Shown here in pieces: positions 44,346-53,290 of a DNA stretch of 64,000 nucleotides. The translations under genes were made by a program, and so were the position numbers. Source of the DNA: Brevibacterium aurantiacum (GTDB lineage: Bacteria > Actinomycetota > Actinomycetes > Actinomycetales > Brevibacteriaceae); NCBI RefSeq assembly GCF_007558825.1, contig NZ_VLTK01000010.1:124001-188000 (forward strand), read 5' to 3'. The notes below the pieces were generated by a model. It was not told the origin of the DNA. It saw only the letters and a program-made list of their open reading frames with translations, and did not search any database. Numbering within the stretch: position 1 is the first letter of the stretch; each line of letters starts with the position of its first letter.

Positions 44346-46272
44346 CACGGACCAGACGCAGGTGTCGTTGGTCACGGCACTCGAACGCTCCAACGAGCTC
44401 ATGGCCGAACCCAATGCCGACCTGAGCCTCGCCGTGCAGAAGATCTCTGGAGAGCTCCGCGATGTCTCGTGGTCTAGTCTTGCGTGCCGGGTCCTGTTCC
44501 GCTGTGCTGTTCTCGAAGGCTCATCGAACCGTGCGCGGTTTGTGTCACTTGTGCTCAGCGCCCGGGGTCATGTTGAGACTGCTCGCCTCCTCGCCGACCA
44601 CGGAGCGTCGTCTGGAGCGAAACCCTGGCAGAGACGCCGCTTGGCCGAAATCTGTGATATCCCAGCGAGTGTTGATCCTGCCGCCTCGAGTCGCGGCCGA
44701 TTCTGTCTCGAGGTCGTTGATGACGGTCAGGTACGAATGAGCGAGGGCCCTGTGTCCGAGGCTGGGGTGCTCGCCCCTGTTGACAATCACTGCGAACGCG
44801 AAGGAGCACCTTCCGTTCCCGACACCGGCTGGCTGCCGGACCTGATCACAGCGCTCGATCGCGAACCGATCGGCATCCACCACGACGTGCTCACAATCAA
44901 GATCGGCAATGGAGAACACGCTCTTCGTTCACTGCGTTCCGTGCTCCCTGCCATCCAGCTGCTGCCCGTCGTCCCGGTTTTGTTGGCGTCGTCCGCAACT
45001 GCTGTCCCCGACATCATTGAGAGCCTCATCTCTATACGTGCGGACAGTCTCAGCCCGGTCATTGCCGCACCCACTCACTCAGGAGAGTACGGACTGATCA
45101 CTGCAGGAGGCGGCGAACTCCTCGACGCGGGTCCAACCGAGGACCTGGTGCTGGGAACGGTTGACGACGTGGTCAGTGTTGCTTCCGCAGTGGGCTTGCT
45201 CGATCTCTATGACTCACCGGTGCTGAACACTCAGCGAGCTGGGCTCGTCGAATCATTTCGCACTGAATCAGCCGCGTTATTGCCAGTCCAGAACTCCACT
45301 CGTGCATTCTCACGGGCCCTGCGTTTTCGCGGAACGTCTCGGACAACTTCACAGTTGAGAGCAAGGCTCATGGAACACCTCGTAGCTTCGGGATTCTCCG
45401 ACGAGGCGCAAGCTCTCCTGAACACCGCTTTGCCGAGTGTCCGGGACCGTGTCCGCGGTGCATTGTCGATGCGGTCGGTGCCTGCTCAGGGACATCATGA
45501 GTTCGAGTCTGTCGACACTTTCGCTGGACCAGTCCCAGCAGAATCGAGCACCTACACCATCGCAGTCGGCGGCCTGCCGGTCGACCTGCGGTTCGACGAC
45601 AGAGGCTTTGACACAACGGTCGTGTTCTTCCATCCAGCGATCACGAAGGCGGTCAAACGGTTTCCGTTGTTCTCGGGAGCGACGTTCTCCGAACATCTCA
45701 AGGCGAACCGCCTCTTCGTCAGCGACCCGTCCCTTTATGTCGACCAACGACTGAAGCTTGGTTGGTATGCCGGCAATAAGCACCAACCGAAGTTGCAGGA
45801 TGATCTGGCTGCAATCATTTCCAAGTTCGTAGCGCCCGAGCAGCGTCTCATCTTCTTCGGTGCCTCCGGAGGCGGATTCGCCTCACTGTTCTATTCGACG
45901 AAGTTCCCTGGCTCCATCGCTGTCCCGGTCAATCCGCAGACAATGATCGGAGCGTATGTGCCTGCGATCGTCAATCGATATCTGAGCTATGCATGGGATG
46001 GATCGGCTCTCGACGAGATTCCGGTCTGCACTGATGTTCGTGGGCTCTATCAGAACCCGGTCGACAATGTGGTGGTCTATGTGCAGAACTCAGGCGATAG
46101 CGATCACATGGACAACCATTATGCGCCGTTCATGGATGCCCTGCCCAAGGACCATCGAGTATCTTCGCTGCTCGTCGACGCCGGCGAAGGACACGTTCCG
46201 CCGCCGCGTGATCAGCTAGGGCAGATTCTCGAAGAGGTCATCTGCGGGGCTTTCCCCGGAGAGCGTCCTTAG
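44338..46272 (+). CDS. Two-part protein with C-terminal Asp2-like hydrolase domain
   Basis: Of 644 residues, the first ~370 are an unassigned region of mixed helices and strands. The last ~250 are an alpha/beta-hydrolase related to the neighbour, with NRLFVSDPSLYVDQRLKLGW, FFGASGGGF (serine ~510) and DAGEGHVPPP carrying the likely histidine. ATG 44338 overlaps the preceding stop; a GTG at 44320 is an alternative. It is the last gene of the plus-strand operon and its stop overlaps the convergent gene by four bases. Function is probably tied to the neighbour as a pair of acyl-transfer enzymes; this is inference. Confidence 0.68.
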   Translation: MSDTDQTQVSLVTALERSNELMAEPNADLSLAVQKISGELRDVSWSSLACRVLFRCAVLEGSSNRARFVSLVLSARGHVETARLLADHGASSGAKPWQRRRLAEICDIPASVDPAASSRGRFCLEVVDDGQVRMSEGPVSEAGVLAPVDNHCEREGAPSVPDTGWLPDLITALDREPIGIHHDVLTIKIGNGEHALRSLRSVLPAIQLLPVVPVLLASSATAVPDIIESLISIRADSLSPVIAAPTHSGEYGLITAGGGELLDAGPTEDLVLGTVDDVVSVASAVGLLDLYDSPVLNTQRAGLVESFRTESAALLPVQNSTRAFSRALRFRGTSRTTSQLRARLMEHLVASGFSDEAQALLNTALPSVRDRVRGALSMRSVPAQGHHEFESVDTFAGPVPAESSTYTIAVGGLPVDLRFDDRGFDTTVVFFHPAITKAVKRFPLFSGATFSEHLKANRLFVSDPSLYVDQRLKLGWYAGNKHQPKLQDDLAAIISKFVAPEQRLIFFGASGGGFASLFYSTKFPGSIAVPVNPQTMIGAYVPAIVNRYLSYAWDGSALDEIPVCTDVRGLYQNPVDNVVVYVQNSGDSDHMDNHYAPFMDALPKDHRVSSLLVDAGEGHVPPPRDQLGQILEEVICGAFPGERP

Positions 46273-47444
46273 GCCACGTACAGAGGGTAGGAGAGCGTAT
46301 TCACCGGGGTATCACCATTGAACTGTCGCAGTTCGATGCTCCACCGGGAGGCGCGAAAACCCTGCTCGATTGACCATGAGCCATCTTCGGCATCGCATAC
46401 TGCTGTGCCCATCTGTTTGAAGTCTTTGTTCCCTCGTATCCAGAGCTCGATGCGGGTCCCCGGGGTACCGACACCGAGGAACACTCTGCGACCGGGCTTC
46501 ATGCGTTTGTCCGGCAGTGGGGAGCGCACATAGAAGAATGGTTCGGAGTCACCGAAGATGTCGGAATTGATCCGAATGCACTTCTCCTTGACGTCCTGTG
46601 CCCGCTTCTTCAGGTCAGAAAGCTCGTACTGCTGGGGCTGGGTGCGCCGCCAGGTCAGCCCCATCGTCGCGGGGGTCGACTCATGATCACGCACACTGTT
46701 TTGGAACGCATCGAGGTCGATTCCGAATGGGTCGAGGTCCGACTGCTCGAGAGCACGCATCGAATCACCGAATCGAGCGATTCTGGAATCGTATTCCCCA
46801 TCTCCCTGACGGTGGTAGAGATAGAGCCAGTCATCGGTTCGAGATTCGACACTATGGGCCTGCCCGCCTCGTTGGACAGCCGTTCGCAACCACTTCCGAT
46901 GTGAGGAAAGAATGAGGTTGCCGACCTCATCGGCAAAGCCGAAGAACGAGGAATTCGGAACATGGCTGGGATAGACGAGTTCACCACAGATTCCACGTGG
47001 CGCGTCAATGCCCAGTCCTCGAGGAGTAGTAGCAACCTGCGCGCCGTTGGGGTGTTCGAATACCCCGAAGTGCGCGTCATGGAGCCGGGCAGAAATCGCG
47101 TCGTCGTCATCGAGCATCTGTGCGTGCACGCGACAACGGGGGTGAGTCTCTGCCCGTATCGCCTCGCGGACTGCATCGCTGAGCCGAGAGTGATCAGGCA
47201 CGAAGTGGAAGCGCACCCGTTCCGACAGATCGTGGGCATCGAATACGTCGTGAATGTCGCCGAGGATGTTCCACGGAAGATCTGAATCGACCAGGATTGC
47301 CCAGATCAGGTCCCGATCCCCCATGTGCGCGACGCTGGGGGCGGTGATGCAGTTGAAGAGCCCGAGCCGGGTCCTCCACCAGGCGGGGTCGAAGATTCCG
47401 ACACCCATACGGGTGACGAGGACTGTGCGCGCCTCAACTGCCAT
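46269..47444 (-). CDS. Rhamnosyltransferase-like glycosyltransferase
   Basis: The 391-residue protein starts VLVTRMGVGIFDPAWWRTRL and carries a tetra-aspartate QMLDDDDAIS motif near residue 112, as in the putative rhamnosyltransferase family that acts on surface polymers. RKWLRTAVQRGGQ and WLYLYHRQGD follow. The last ~120 residues are a separate beta-rich tail. It is convergent with the Asp2-like gene and lies 11 bases downstream of wecB on the same strand. The donor sugar is not proven. Confidence 0.7.
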   Translation of the reverse strand: MAVEARTVLVTRMGVGIFDPAWWRTRLGLFNCITAPSVAHMGDRDLIWAILVDSDLPWNILGDIHDVFDAHDLSERVRFHFVPDHSRLSDAVREAIRAETHPRCRVHAQMLDDDDAISARLHDAHFGVFEHPNGAQVATTPRGLGIDAPRGICGELVYPSHVPNSSFFGFADEVGNLILSSHRKWLRTAVQRGGQAHSVESRTDDWLYLYHRQGDGEYDSRIARFGDSMRALEQSDLDPFGIDLDAFQNSVRDHESTPATMGLTWRRTQPQQYELSDLKKRAQDVKEKCIRINSDIFGDSEPFFYVRSPLPDKRMKPGRRVFLGVGTPGTRIELWIRGNKDFKQMGTAVCDAEDGSWSIEQGFRASRWSIELRQFNGDTPVNTLSYPLYVA

Positions 47445-47455
47445 CGTCTGGCCAG

Positions 47456-48625
47456 TCAGTCGGCGAATACGGCGACTGGTGAGAACTCATCGATTCTCTC
47501 ACCGACTCCGAGCAGTGCTTCGATCGCGGCTACGGAACGTGCTGCCCCACGCCCGTCACCGTAAGGGTTCACCGCTCTGGCCATGGAATCGTAGGCCACG
47601 GAATCATCGAAGAGTCGGGCCACCTCGGCAATGATGAGATTCTTGTCGGTTCCGACCAGCTTCACGGAACCGGCATCGACGGCTTCGGGGCGTTCGGTGT
47701 TCTCGCGCATGACGAGGACCGGCTTACCGAGACTTGGAGCCTCCTCCTGAATGCCACCGGAGTCTGTGAGGACCACGTCGGATGCGGCCATGACCGTCGT
47801 GAACTCACCGTAGGACAGTGGCTCCGTGACGAGGACATTGTCGAACTTCTCGACCCGCGGAAGCACAGCTTCGCGCACAAGAGGGTTGCGGTGGGCGGGC
47901 AGAAGGATGAGAAGATCGGGCTGCGCCTGTGCAAGTTCGGCCAGGGCATCGCCGATGTTCTCCATTGCCGAACCGAGGTTCTCCCGGCGGTGGGTGGTGA
48001 CCAGCAGCTTTGGCCGGTCGGCGGCCACATAGTCTGCGACGATCGGGTCTATCGGTGCCACGTTCATGTCCACGGCGAGGTGGAGTGCGTCGATGACAGT
48101 ATTGCCGGTGACGACGACGTCGGCGGGGCTGATGCCCTCGGTGAGGAGGTTGTCGCGCGAACGCGGGGTCGGTGCGAGGTGGAGCGCTGAGAGTTGGCTT
48201 GTCAGCTTACGATTCGCCTCTTCGGGGAACGGGCTGTGCAGATTGCCCGATCGCAGTCCGGCTTCGAGATGGATGACGGGGATGCCGCGGTTGAACGCCG
48301 CGATCGAGGCTCCCATCACGGTCGTCGTGTCGCCCTGGACGAGGACGGCATCCGGTGTGTTCTCTGCCAGCGCGGTGTCGAGTTCTGCAATGACGCGTGA
48401 GGCGATGCCGTTGAGGGTCTGGCCCTGCGACATGATGTTGAGATCCGTGTCGGGCACGATGCCGAAGAGGTCGTTGACCTGGTCGAGCATCTCCCGGTGC
48501 TGGGCGGTGACAAGGGTGAGGGAGTGCAGGGAGCTGCTGGCTTCGATGGCGCGGATGAGGGGCGCCACCTTGATGGCTTCCGGCCTGGTGCCGAAGACAG
48601 TGAGGACTGTGGGGGTCAAAAGCAC
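47456..48625 (-). CDS. wecB: UDP-N-acetylglucosamine 2-epimerase (non-hydrolysing)
   Basis: This 389-residue enzyme has all the family marks: VFGTRPEAIKVAPLIRAIE, VQGDTTTVMG, HLEAGLRSGN, PFPEEANRKL and DSGGIQEEAP. It turns UDP-GlcNAc into UDP-ManNAc. The GTG 48625 start lacks a well-placed ribosome site. A TTG two codons later (48619) gives MTPTVLTVFGT and has AGGAG four to five bases upstream, so it may be the true start. It is divergent from wecC, and together they make UDP-ManNAcA for the surface polymer. The name mnaA is used in Bacillus. Confidence 0.93.
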   Translation of the reverse strand: MLLTPTVLTVFGTRPEAIKVAPLIRAIEASSSLHSLTLVTAQHREMLDQVNDLFGIVPDTDLNIMSQGQTLNGIASRVIAELDTALAENTPDAVLVQGDTTTVMGASIAAFNRGIPVIHLEAGLRSGNLHSPFPEEANRKLTSQLSALHLAPTPRSRDNLLTEGISPADVVVTGNTVIDALHLAVDMNVAPIDPIVADYVAADRPKLLVTTHRRENLGSAMENIGDALAELAQAQPDLLILLPAHRNPLVREAVLPRVEKFDNVLVTEPLSYGEFTTVMAASDVVLTDSGGIQEEAPSLGKPVLVMRENTERPEAVDAGSVKLVGTDKNLIIAEVARLFDDSVAYDSMARAVNPYGDGRGAARSVAAIEALLGVGERIDEFSPVAVFAD

Positions 48626-48675
48626 TCCTGGTCAAGAGAACTGGGGGCGCCGTAGGGTTCACGGACGAATAGTTT

Positions 48676-48703
48676 CCATTATCCCATCACGTTTGTCGCG
48701 CAA
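48676..48703 (-). promoter_or_regulatory. Candidate wecB promoter
   Basis: On the minus strand TTGCGC (48698-48703) and TAATGG (48676-48681) are 16 bases apart, with the -10 element about 50 bases before the wecB start. GATAAT overlaps the -10. Moderate match only. Confidence 0.35.
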
Positions 48704-48858
48704 TCTCGCAGCGATTATCGACCCTTTGCCGCTCGTTCACTCACTATTGTCCGGATCGCCACTCGAAGTGCCTTTCTGTCGACCATTCTGATGTAGTTGC
48801 CCATTCTGCGTTTCGGGTAGCATCAGAATCTGTTCAGCAACAGTTTGGAGCACCATCC

Positions 48859-50118
48859 ATGAACGCCATCGCCCTCAACAACCGCCCTTCGGTCGCAGTG
48901 ATCGGTCTCGGTTACATCGGTCTGCCGACTGCCGCGGTCCTCGCCAGCTCTGGTGCGGATGTTGTGGGGGTGGATATCAACCAGGATGCCGTCGACGTCA
49001 TCAACGCCGGCCAGGTGCCATTCGTCGAGCCCGATATGGCGACGACTGTTGCCGGTGTCGTCTCCCAGGGCTACCTCCAGGCGACGACGGTGACTCCGCA
49101 CGCGGATAACTACATCGTTGCCGTCCCAACGCCGTTCACCGATGGCAAGAAGCCTGATCTGTCCTACATCGAAACCGCGGGCAAGCAGATCGCCCCGCTG
49201 CTCGAAGGCAATGAGCTCATCATCCTCGAATCGACTTCGCCTCCCGGTGCCACCGAGTTCCTCGCCGATACGATCTTCGCCGCTCGTCCGGACCTCACGC
49301 TCAAGCCTGGCAGCGCCCAGTCGATCTACTTCGCCCACTGCCCCGAACGCGTCCTGCCGGGGCGCATCATGATCGAGCTGCGCACCAACGACCGCATCGT
49401 CGGCACTCTCAACGGTGAGGCCGGCGAACGAGCGCGTGCACTTTATGAGCTCTTCTGTGAGGGCGAGTTCCTCATGACAGATGCTCGGACGGCAGAGATG
49501 GCGAAGTTGACAGAGAATGCCTACCGCGACGTCAACATCGCCTTCGCCAACGAGCTGTCGATGATTTCGGACGGTCTCGACATCAACGTGTGGGAGCTCA
49601 TCCGTCTGGCCAACCACCACCCTCGGGTGAACATTCTGCAGCCCGGTCCCGGAGTTGGTGGCCACTGCATCGCCGTCGACCCCTGGTTCATCGTGGCCAC
49701 AGATCCTGAAGGCTCCTCCCTGATCAGGACCGCCCGCGAGGTCAACGACGCGAAGCCGGACTTCGTCCTCGACAAGCTGTTGCCCCAGGCTAAGCGCATT
49801 GCCGATGTGCAGATCGCAGCACTGGGGTTGGCATTCAAGCCAAATATCGACGATCTACGGGAGAGCCCTGCCAGGCAGATCGTGGGTCGTCTCGCAGACG
49901 AGCTCCCACAGGCGAACATCATGGCCGTCGAACCCAACATCGAGGAACTGCCTTCCGAGTTGGACGCGCGTGAGAACGTGACGCTGACGGAGATGAACGA
50001 AGCAGTTCGCGCCGCCGATATCGTGCTGCTGCTCGTCGACCACAACGAATTCGTTCGCCTGGACCGAACGCTGCTTGCCCAGAAGATCGTGCATGACACT
50101 CGGGGCGTGTGGAGCTGA
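48859..50118 (+). CDS. wecC: UDP-N-acetyl-D-mannosamine dehydrogenase
   Basis: This 419-residue nucleotide-sugar dehydrogenase has the NAD motif VIGLGYIGLP, ESTSPPGATE, TENAYRDVNIAFANE and GPGVGGHCIAVDP with the catalytic cysteine at residue 270. It oxidises UDP-ManNAc to UDP-ManNAcA using two NAD. The ATG has TTTGGAG about eight bases upstream; TAGCAT at 48818-48823 could be its -10. With wecB it supplies a teichuronic-acid-type uronic sugar. UDP-GlcNAc dehydrogenase of similar build is the alternative, but the pairing with wecB favours ManNAc. Confidence 0.9.
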   Translation: MNAIALNNRPSVAVIGLGYIGLPTAAVLASSGADVVGVDINQDAVDVINAGQVPFVEPDMATTVAGVVSQGYLQATTVTPHADNYIVAVPTPFTDGKKPDLSYIETAGKQIAPLLEGNELIILESTSPPGATEFLADTIFAARPDLTLKPGSAQSIYFAHCPERVLPGRIMIELRTNDRIVGTLNGEAGERARALYELFCEGEFLMTDARTAEMAKLTENAYRDVNIAFANELSMISDGLDINVWELIRLANHHPRVNILQPGPGVGGHCIAVDPWFIVATDPEGSSLIRTAREVNDAKPDFVLDKLLPQAKRIADVQIAALGLAFKPNIDDLRESPARQIVGRLADELPQANIMAVEPNIEELPSELDARENVTLTEMNEAVRAADIVLLLVDHNEFVRLDRTLLAQKIVHDTRGVWS

Positions 50119-50157
50119 GGGGGCACCCACACGTATAGCTCGGGGAGGCCGACACTG

Positions 50158-50163
50158 TAGATT
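50158..50163 (+). promoter_or_regulatory. -10 element of a probably leaderless PucR-type gene
   Basis: TAGATT is followed by exactly six bases and then the ATG at 50170. This is the actinobacterial leaderless layout, in which transcription starts at the first codon. No ribosome site precedes the ATG. Confidence 0.5.
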
Positions 50164-50169
50164 CGGCTT

Positions 50170-51363
50170 ATGTTCATTGCAGACCCGGTTCTTGAGGTCG
50201 TTGAAGACCTTGCTGAACGCATTCAACGCAGCGTCGCCGTCGACGATGCTGAACTCAACTACCTTTCGCACAGCACCCACCGTTTCGGTGACGAGGACCA
50301 GCTGCGACTGCGTTCCATCTCCGAGCGCCAGTTAATCGCACCAATCCGCGAGTACGTGATGTCGATGAACTTGGAGAAGGTGCGCGAACCGATCTGCATC
50401 CCGGCAACGCATGATCACGGATTCGACCGCGACAGACTCCTCGTGCCGATCCGCTCATCGCACAGACTGGTCGGGGTGATTTGGATCATCCACAAAGCGA
50501 CGCTTTCCGAAGAGGATCACAACGCTTGCATTCAGGCGGCTGAGCATCTTTCGAAGCTCATGTCGACCTCCGACGACAAAATAAAAGAAGCTGACTTCGA
50601 ACGTGTGCTGCACGATCTTGTCTCTGGGAGCGAAACGTCGCGGCATATGGCCACGGAGGCACTCCACTCACAGGATCTCTTCAATTCTGGACGTCCAGTC
50701 CTGGCGATCGCCACAGCGCGCGGCGACTCCGCCGAGCTGTCTGCCGAGGAACGACAGGGGTTGCGCCATGCTTGGGCTGACGCCGAACAGCGGTATCGCT
50801 CGCAGGTCTTCTCTGCGACTGGTCGCACGCATGGTTTCGGTCTACTTGAACTTTTGCCGGAGACATCACACGACGATGTAGTCCGCGCCTGCGAATCCAT
50901 CAGGACACAGGCTTCGGCTCACCTGCCCGATCACTGTGGTGCCCTGCATTGGGGTGTCGGGGCTCAGCGGGAATTCGAAGGAGTCCGCTTCGCCTATCGT
51001 GAATCGCTCTCGGCCATTCGCATCGGAATCCGCCAGGGCAGGCCCCTCATTCTTTGGGAAGACCAGCCGCTGGATGCCTTTCTCGATTCTGCTGTGCCGG
51101 AAACGATACCGGCAGGGCAACTCCCCCCGCTACTTCGCGAGACGATCCGAACAATCAGTCCAGAAATACTCGACACTGTCTCCGCTTACCTCGACCTTGC
51201 GGGCGGTGCCGCGCGAGTGTCAGAAAAACAGCACCTCCACCGTGCAACGGTCTACTACCGGATTAAACAGTTCGAGAAGCAGTCCGGTCTCGACCTAAGG
51301 TCAGGTAGAGACCGGCTACTCATTCATCTGTGGTTCCAGCTGCGCGACCGCTTCGAAGACTGA
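50170..51363 (+). CDS. PucR family transcriptional regulator
   Basis: This 397-residue regulator has an N-terminal GAF-like sensing part (LLVPIRSSHRLVGVIWIIHK) and a central GGDEF-like PucR region. The C-terminal helix-turn-helix has LDLAGGAARVSEKQHLHRATVYYRIKQ, typical of PucR/CdaR proteins that switch on catabolic genes. It ends five bases from the convergent TRAP permease gene and very likely controls the TRAP/oxidase operon. Its start looks leaderless, matching the TAGATT box. Confidence 0.85.
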   Translation: MFIADPVLEVVEDLAERIQRSVAVDDAELNYLSHSTHRFGDEDQLRLRSISERQLIAPIREYVMSMNLEKVREPICIPATHDHGFDRDRLLVPIRSSHRLVGVIWIIHKATLSEEDHNACIQAAEHLSKLMSTSDDKIKEADFERVLHDLVSGSETSRHMATEALHSQDLFNSGRPVLAIATARGDSAELSAEERQGLRHAWADAEQRYRSQVFSATGRTHGFGLLELLPETSHDDVVRACESIRTQASAHLPDHCGALHWGVGAQREFEGVRFAYRESLSAIRIGIRQGRPLILWEDQPLDAFLDSAVPETIPAGQLPPLLRETIRTISPEILDTVSAYLDLAGGAARVSEKQHLHRATVYYRIKQFEKQSGLDLRSGRDRLLIHLWFQLRDRFED

Positions 51364-51367
51364 CGTG

Positions 51368-52705
51368 TCATTGCGGGGTGTATCCGAGGACCAGCTCCGG
51401 CAGCCAGAGTGACAATTCCGGAACGAACGTCGTCAGCCCAAGAGTGGGAATCCAGCCGACGGCGATCATCAGCAGAGTTGGCTTCATCATTTCATTGATC
51501 GGTGCCCGTCCCAGCTGCGAACCGAAGTACAGCAAGGGTGCCGTGGGCGGGGTGATATTGGCCATGCCGAGGTTCACACCGACGATCGCTGCGAAGTGAA
51601 TCGGGTCGACGCCGATCCCCACCGCGACGGGCAATAGGATCGGGGTGACGAGGAGGACCCCACTGACATCGTCGATGAGCATTCCGAGGATGACGATAAA
51701 GAGGTTGATCATGAGCAGGATGATGACAGGCTGTTCCGAAATGGAGAGCAGTACCGAGCTGATGGCATCTGGCAGCCTTTCCATGGTGAAGATCCGCGAC
51801 AGCACCATCATCGAATAGGCCATGATCATCACAACACCGGTGGTCGCAGCGCCCTCGACCAACACATCTTTTAGGTCTCTGACCTTGAGCTCACGATAGA
51901 CCCACAAACCCAACGGGATCGTGTAGATCGCGGCCACAACAGCTGCCTCAACGGTAGTGAGAATGCCGCTGTAGATGCCGCCGAGGATGATTACCGGCAG
52001 AAGGAGCGCGGGAATTCCAGTCACCGTGCGCTTCCCGAAAGTCCGCGCAAGTTGCTTTGCCGGCACCGGCTCAAGAACGGCGCGCCCTTTCGTGCCTGCT
52101 TTCACCTGTTGACGTAAATCGGCACGCATGTATACCAAGGTGAATACGCTAAGCAGCACCGTAAGAATGATGCCCGGAAGCAGCGTCGACAGGAAAGTGG
52201 CAAGAACGGAGACGTTGGCCAACCACGCGTAGAGGATCATGATCCCGCTGGGAGGAATGAGCAGACCAAGGATGGAGGCATTAGCCAGCAACGCCGCAGC
52301 GAAGCCGCGCGGATACCCGGCTCGATGTAGCTTACCGAACATGATCGAACCGATCGTCGACAGCGCCGCGAGGGCGCTACCGGAGATCGAACCGAAGATT
52401 GCGCAGGCCAAAACCGAGGCAACGCCTAGACCACCTGTGATGCGACCGAGTAACACTTCGGCCCATTTGACGATGACATCGCCGACTCCGCCCTTTTCGA
52501 TGAGCTTGCCGGCGATGATGAACATCGGGATAGCCAACAGCAACGTCGAATTAAGCTGGCTGAATCCATAGGGAAGGAGGAAGTTCGGGTCATACCCGAG
52601 GGAGAGGACGAGGAACACCGCCACGCCGAGGAACGTCCAAACGACCGGGACGCCAAGGGCAAGAAGAACGATGAGAAGAATGAGACCGAGGAGCAGCATA
52701 GACAA
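51368..52705 (-). CDS. TRAP transporter large permease (DctM-like)
   Basis: This is a 445-residue membrane protein with about 12 helices and the DctM signs: FLGVAVFLVLSLGYDPNFLL, AIFGSISGSALAALSTIGSIM, LIPPSGIMILYAW, and VDDVSG-type helix ends (GMLIDDVSGVLLVTPILLPV). It is the ion-coupled channel for a TRAP importer. The start follows the DctQ stop directly as TTG 52705, with AAGGA seven bases upstream; ATG 52699 is possible. It is the last gene of the oxidase-DctP-DctQ-DctM set. Confidence 0.9.
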   Translation of the reverse strand: MSMLLLGLILLIVLLALGVPVVWTFLGVAVFLVLSLGYDPNFLLPYGFSQLNSTLLLAIPMFIIAGKLIEKGGVGDVIVKWAEVLLGRITGGLGVASVLACAIFGSISGSALAALSTIGSIMFGKLHRAGYPRGFAAALLANASILGLLIPPSGIMILYAWLANVSVLATFLSTLLPGIILTVLLSVFTLVYMRADLRQQVKAGTKGRAVLEPVPAKQLARTFGKRTVTGIPALLLPVIILGGIYSGILTTVEAAVVAAIYTIPLGLWVYRELKVRDLKDVLVEGAATTGVVMIMAYSMMVLSRIFTMERLPDAISSVLLSISEQPVIILLMINLFIVILGMLIDDVSGVLLVTPILLPVAVGIGVDPIHFAAIVGVNLGMANITPPTAPLLYFGSQLGRAPINEMMKPTLLMIAVGWIPTLGLTTFVPELSLWLPELVLGYTPQ

Positions 52706-53275
52706 TCAGCTTTCCTTCTCTTCGAAGGCATTGATGCCCTCCGCGGAAACCTCAACATCGACTGCTTCAGACTGCTCGGCGGATCCCGCGCGGAGGTCAG
52801 TGATCTCTGAATAGAGATTCACTGCGGTGTAGAACGTCATCAGTACGAATCCAACGAGTACCGCCACCTGCACCGTGATAAGTGGAATCTCGTACACCGA
52901 GGTGCTTTTGGGACGGGCGAGACCATGTTCGACATAGAGAAAGGCCCACCAGCTGAGGATCAATCCGATGGCGAGGCTGATCACCGCAACTACTGTGCGT
53001 ATGACCCCTTTTACCCGCCTATTCGGAATGTAAGACTGAAGGACATCGGCGGAAACGTGGGTCCGTTGAGCACTGGCGTACGAAGCACCGATGAAGTACA
53101 TCCAGAGGGTCGGGATTAGGATGAGTTCGCTCAGGCCCAGCATCGTCGTCTCGAATACATAGCGAAGGATGACCTGTGCGAAGAGGCCGATGATCACGCA
53201 GGCGCAACAGACGAACATGATCCATCGCTGTGCAGAGATTAGACCTTTTGCTCCAGAGGCGAGAAAAGTCGTCAT
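52706..53275 (-). CDS. TRAP transporter small permease (DctQ-like)
   Basis: This is a 189-residue four-helix protein with the family's VILRYVFETTMLGLSELILI and MYFIGASYASAQRTHVSADVL. It joins DctM in the membrane and helps dock the binding protein. The C-terminal end is acidic (EGINAFEEKES). It lies directly between DctP and DctM genes. No substrate information is carried here. Confidence 0.87.
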   Translation of the reverse strand: MTTFLASGAKGLISAQRWIMFVCCACVIIGLFAQVILRYVFETTMLGLSELILIPTLWMYFIGASYASAQRTHVSADVLQSYIPNRRVKGVIRTVVAVISLAIGLILSWWAFLYVEHGLARPKSTSVYEIPLITVQVAVLVGFVLMTFYTAVNLYSEITDLRAGSAEQSEAVDVEVSAEGINAFEEKES

Positions 53276-53290
53276 TGATTTAGCCCTTCC

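Noticed and set aside
46269..46272. Four-base overlap of two convergent genes as a possible assembly error
   Set aside because: Both proteins end naturally and convergent 4-base overlaps are common in compact genomes.
43476..46272. A complete accessory Sec system suggested by Asp2-like proteins
   Set aside because: No SecA2, SecY2, Asp1, Asp3, Gtf or serine-rich substrate gene is present in the window.
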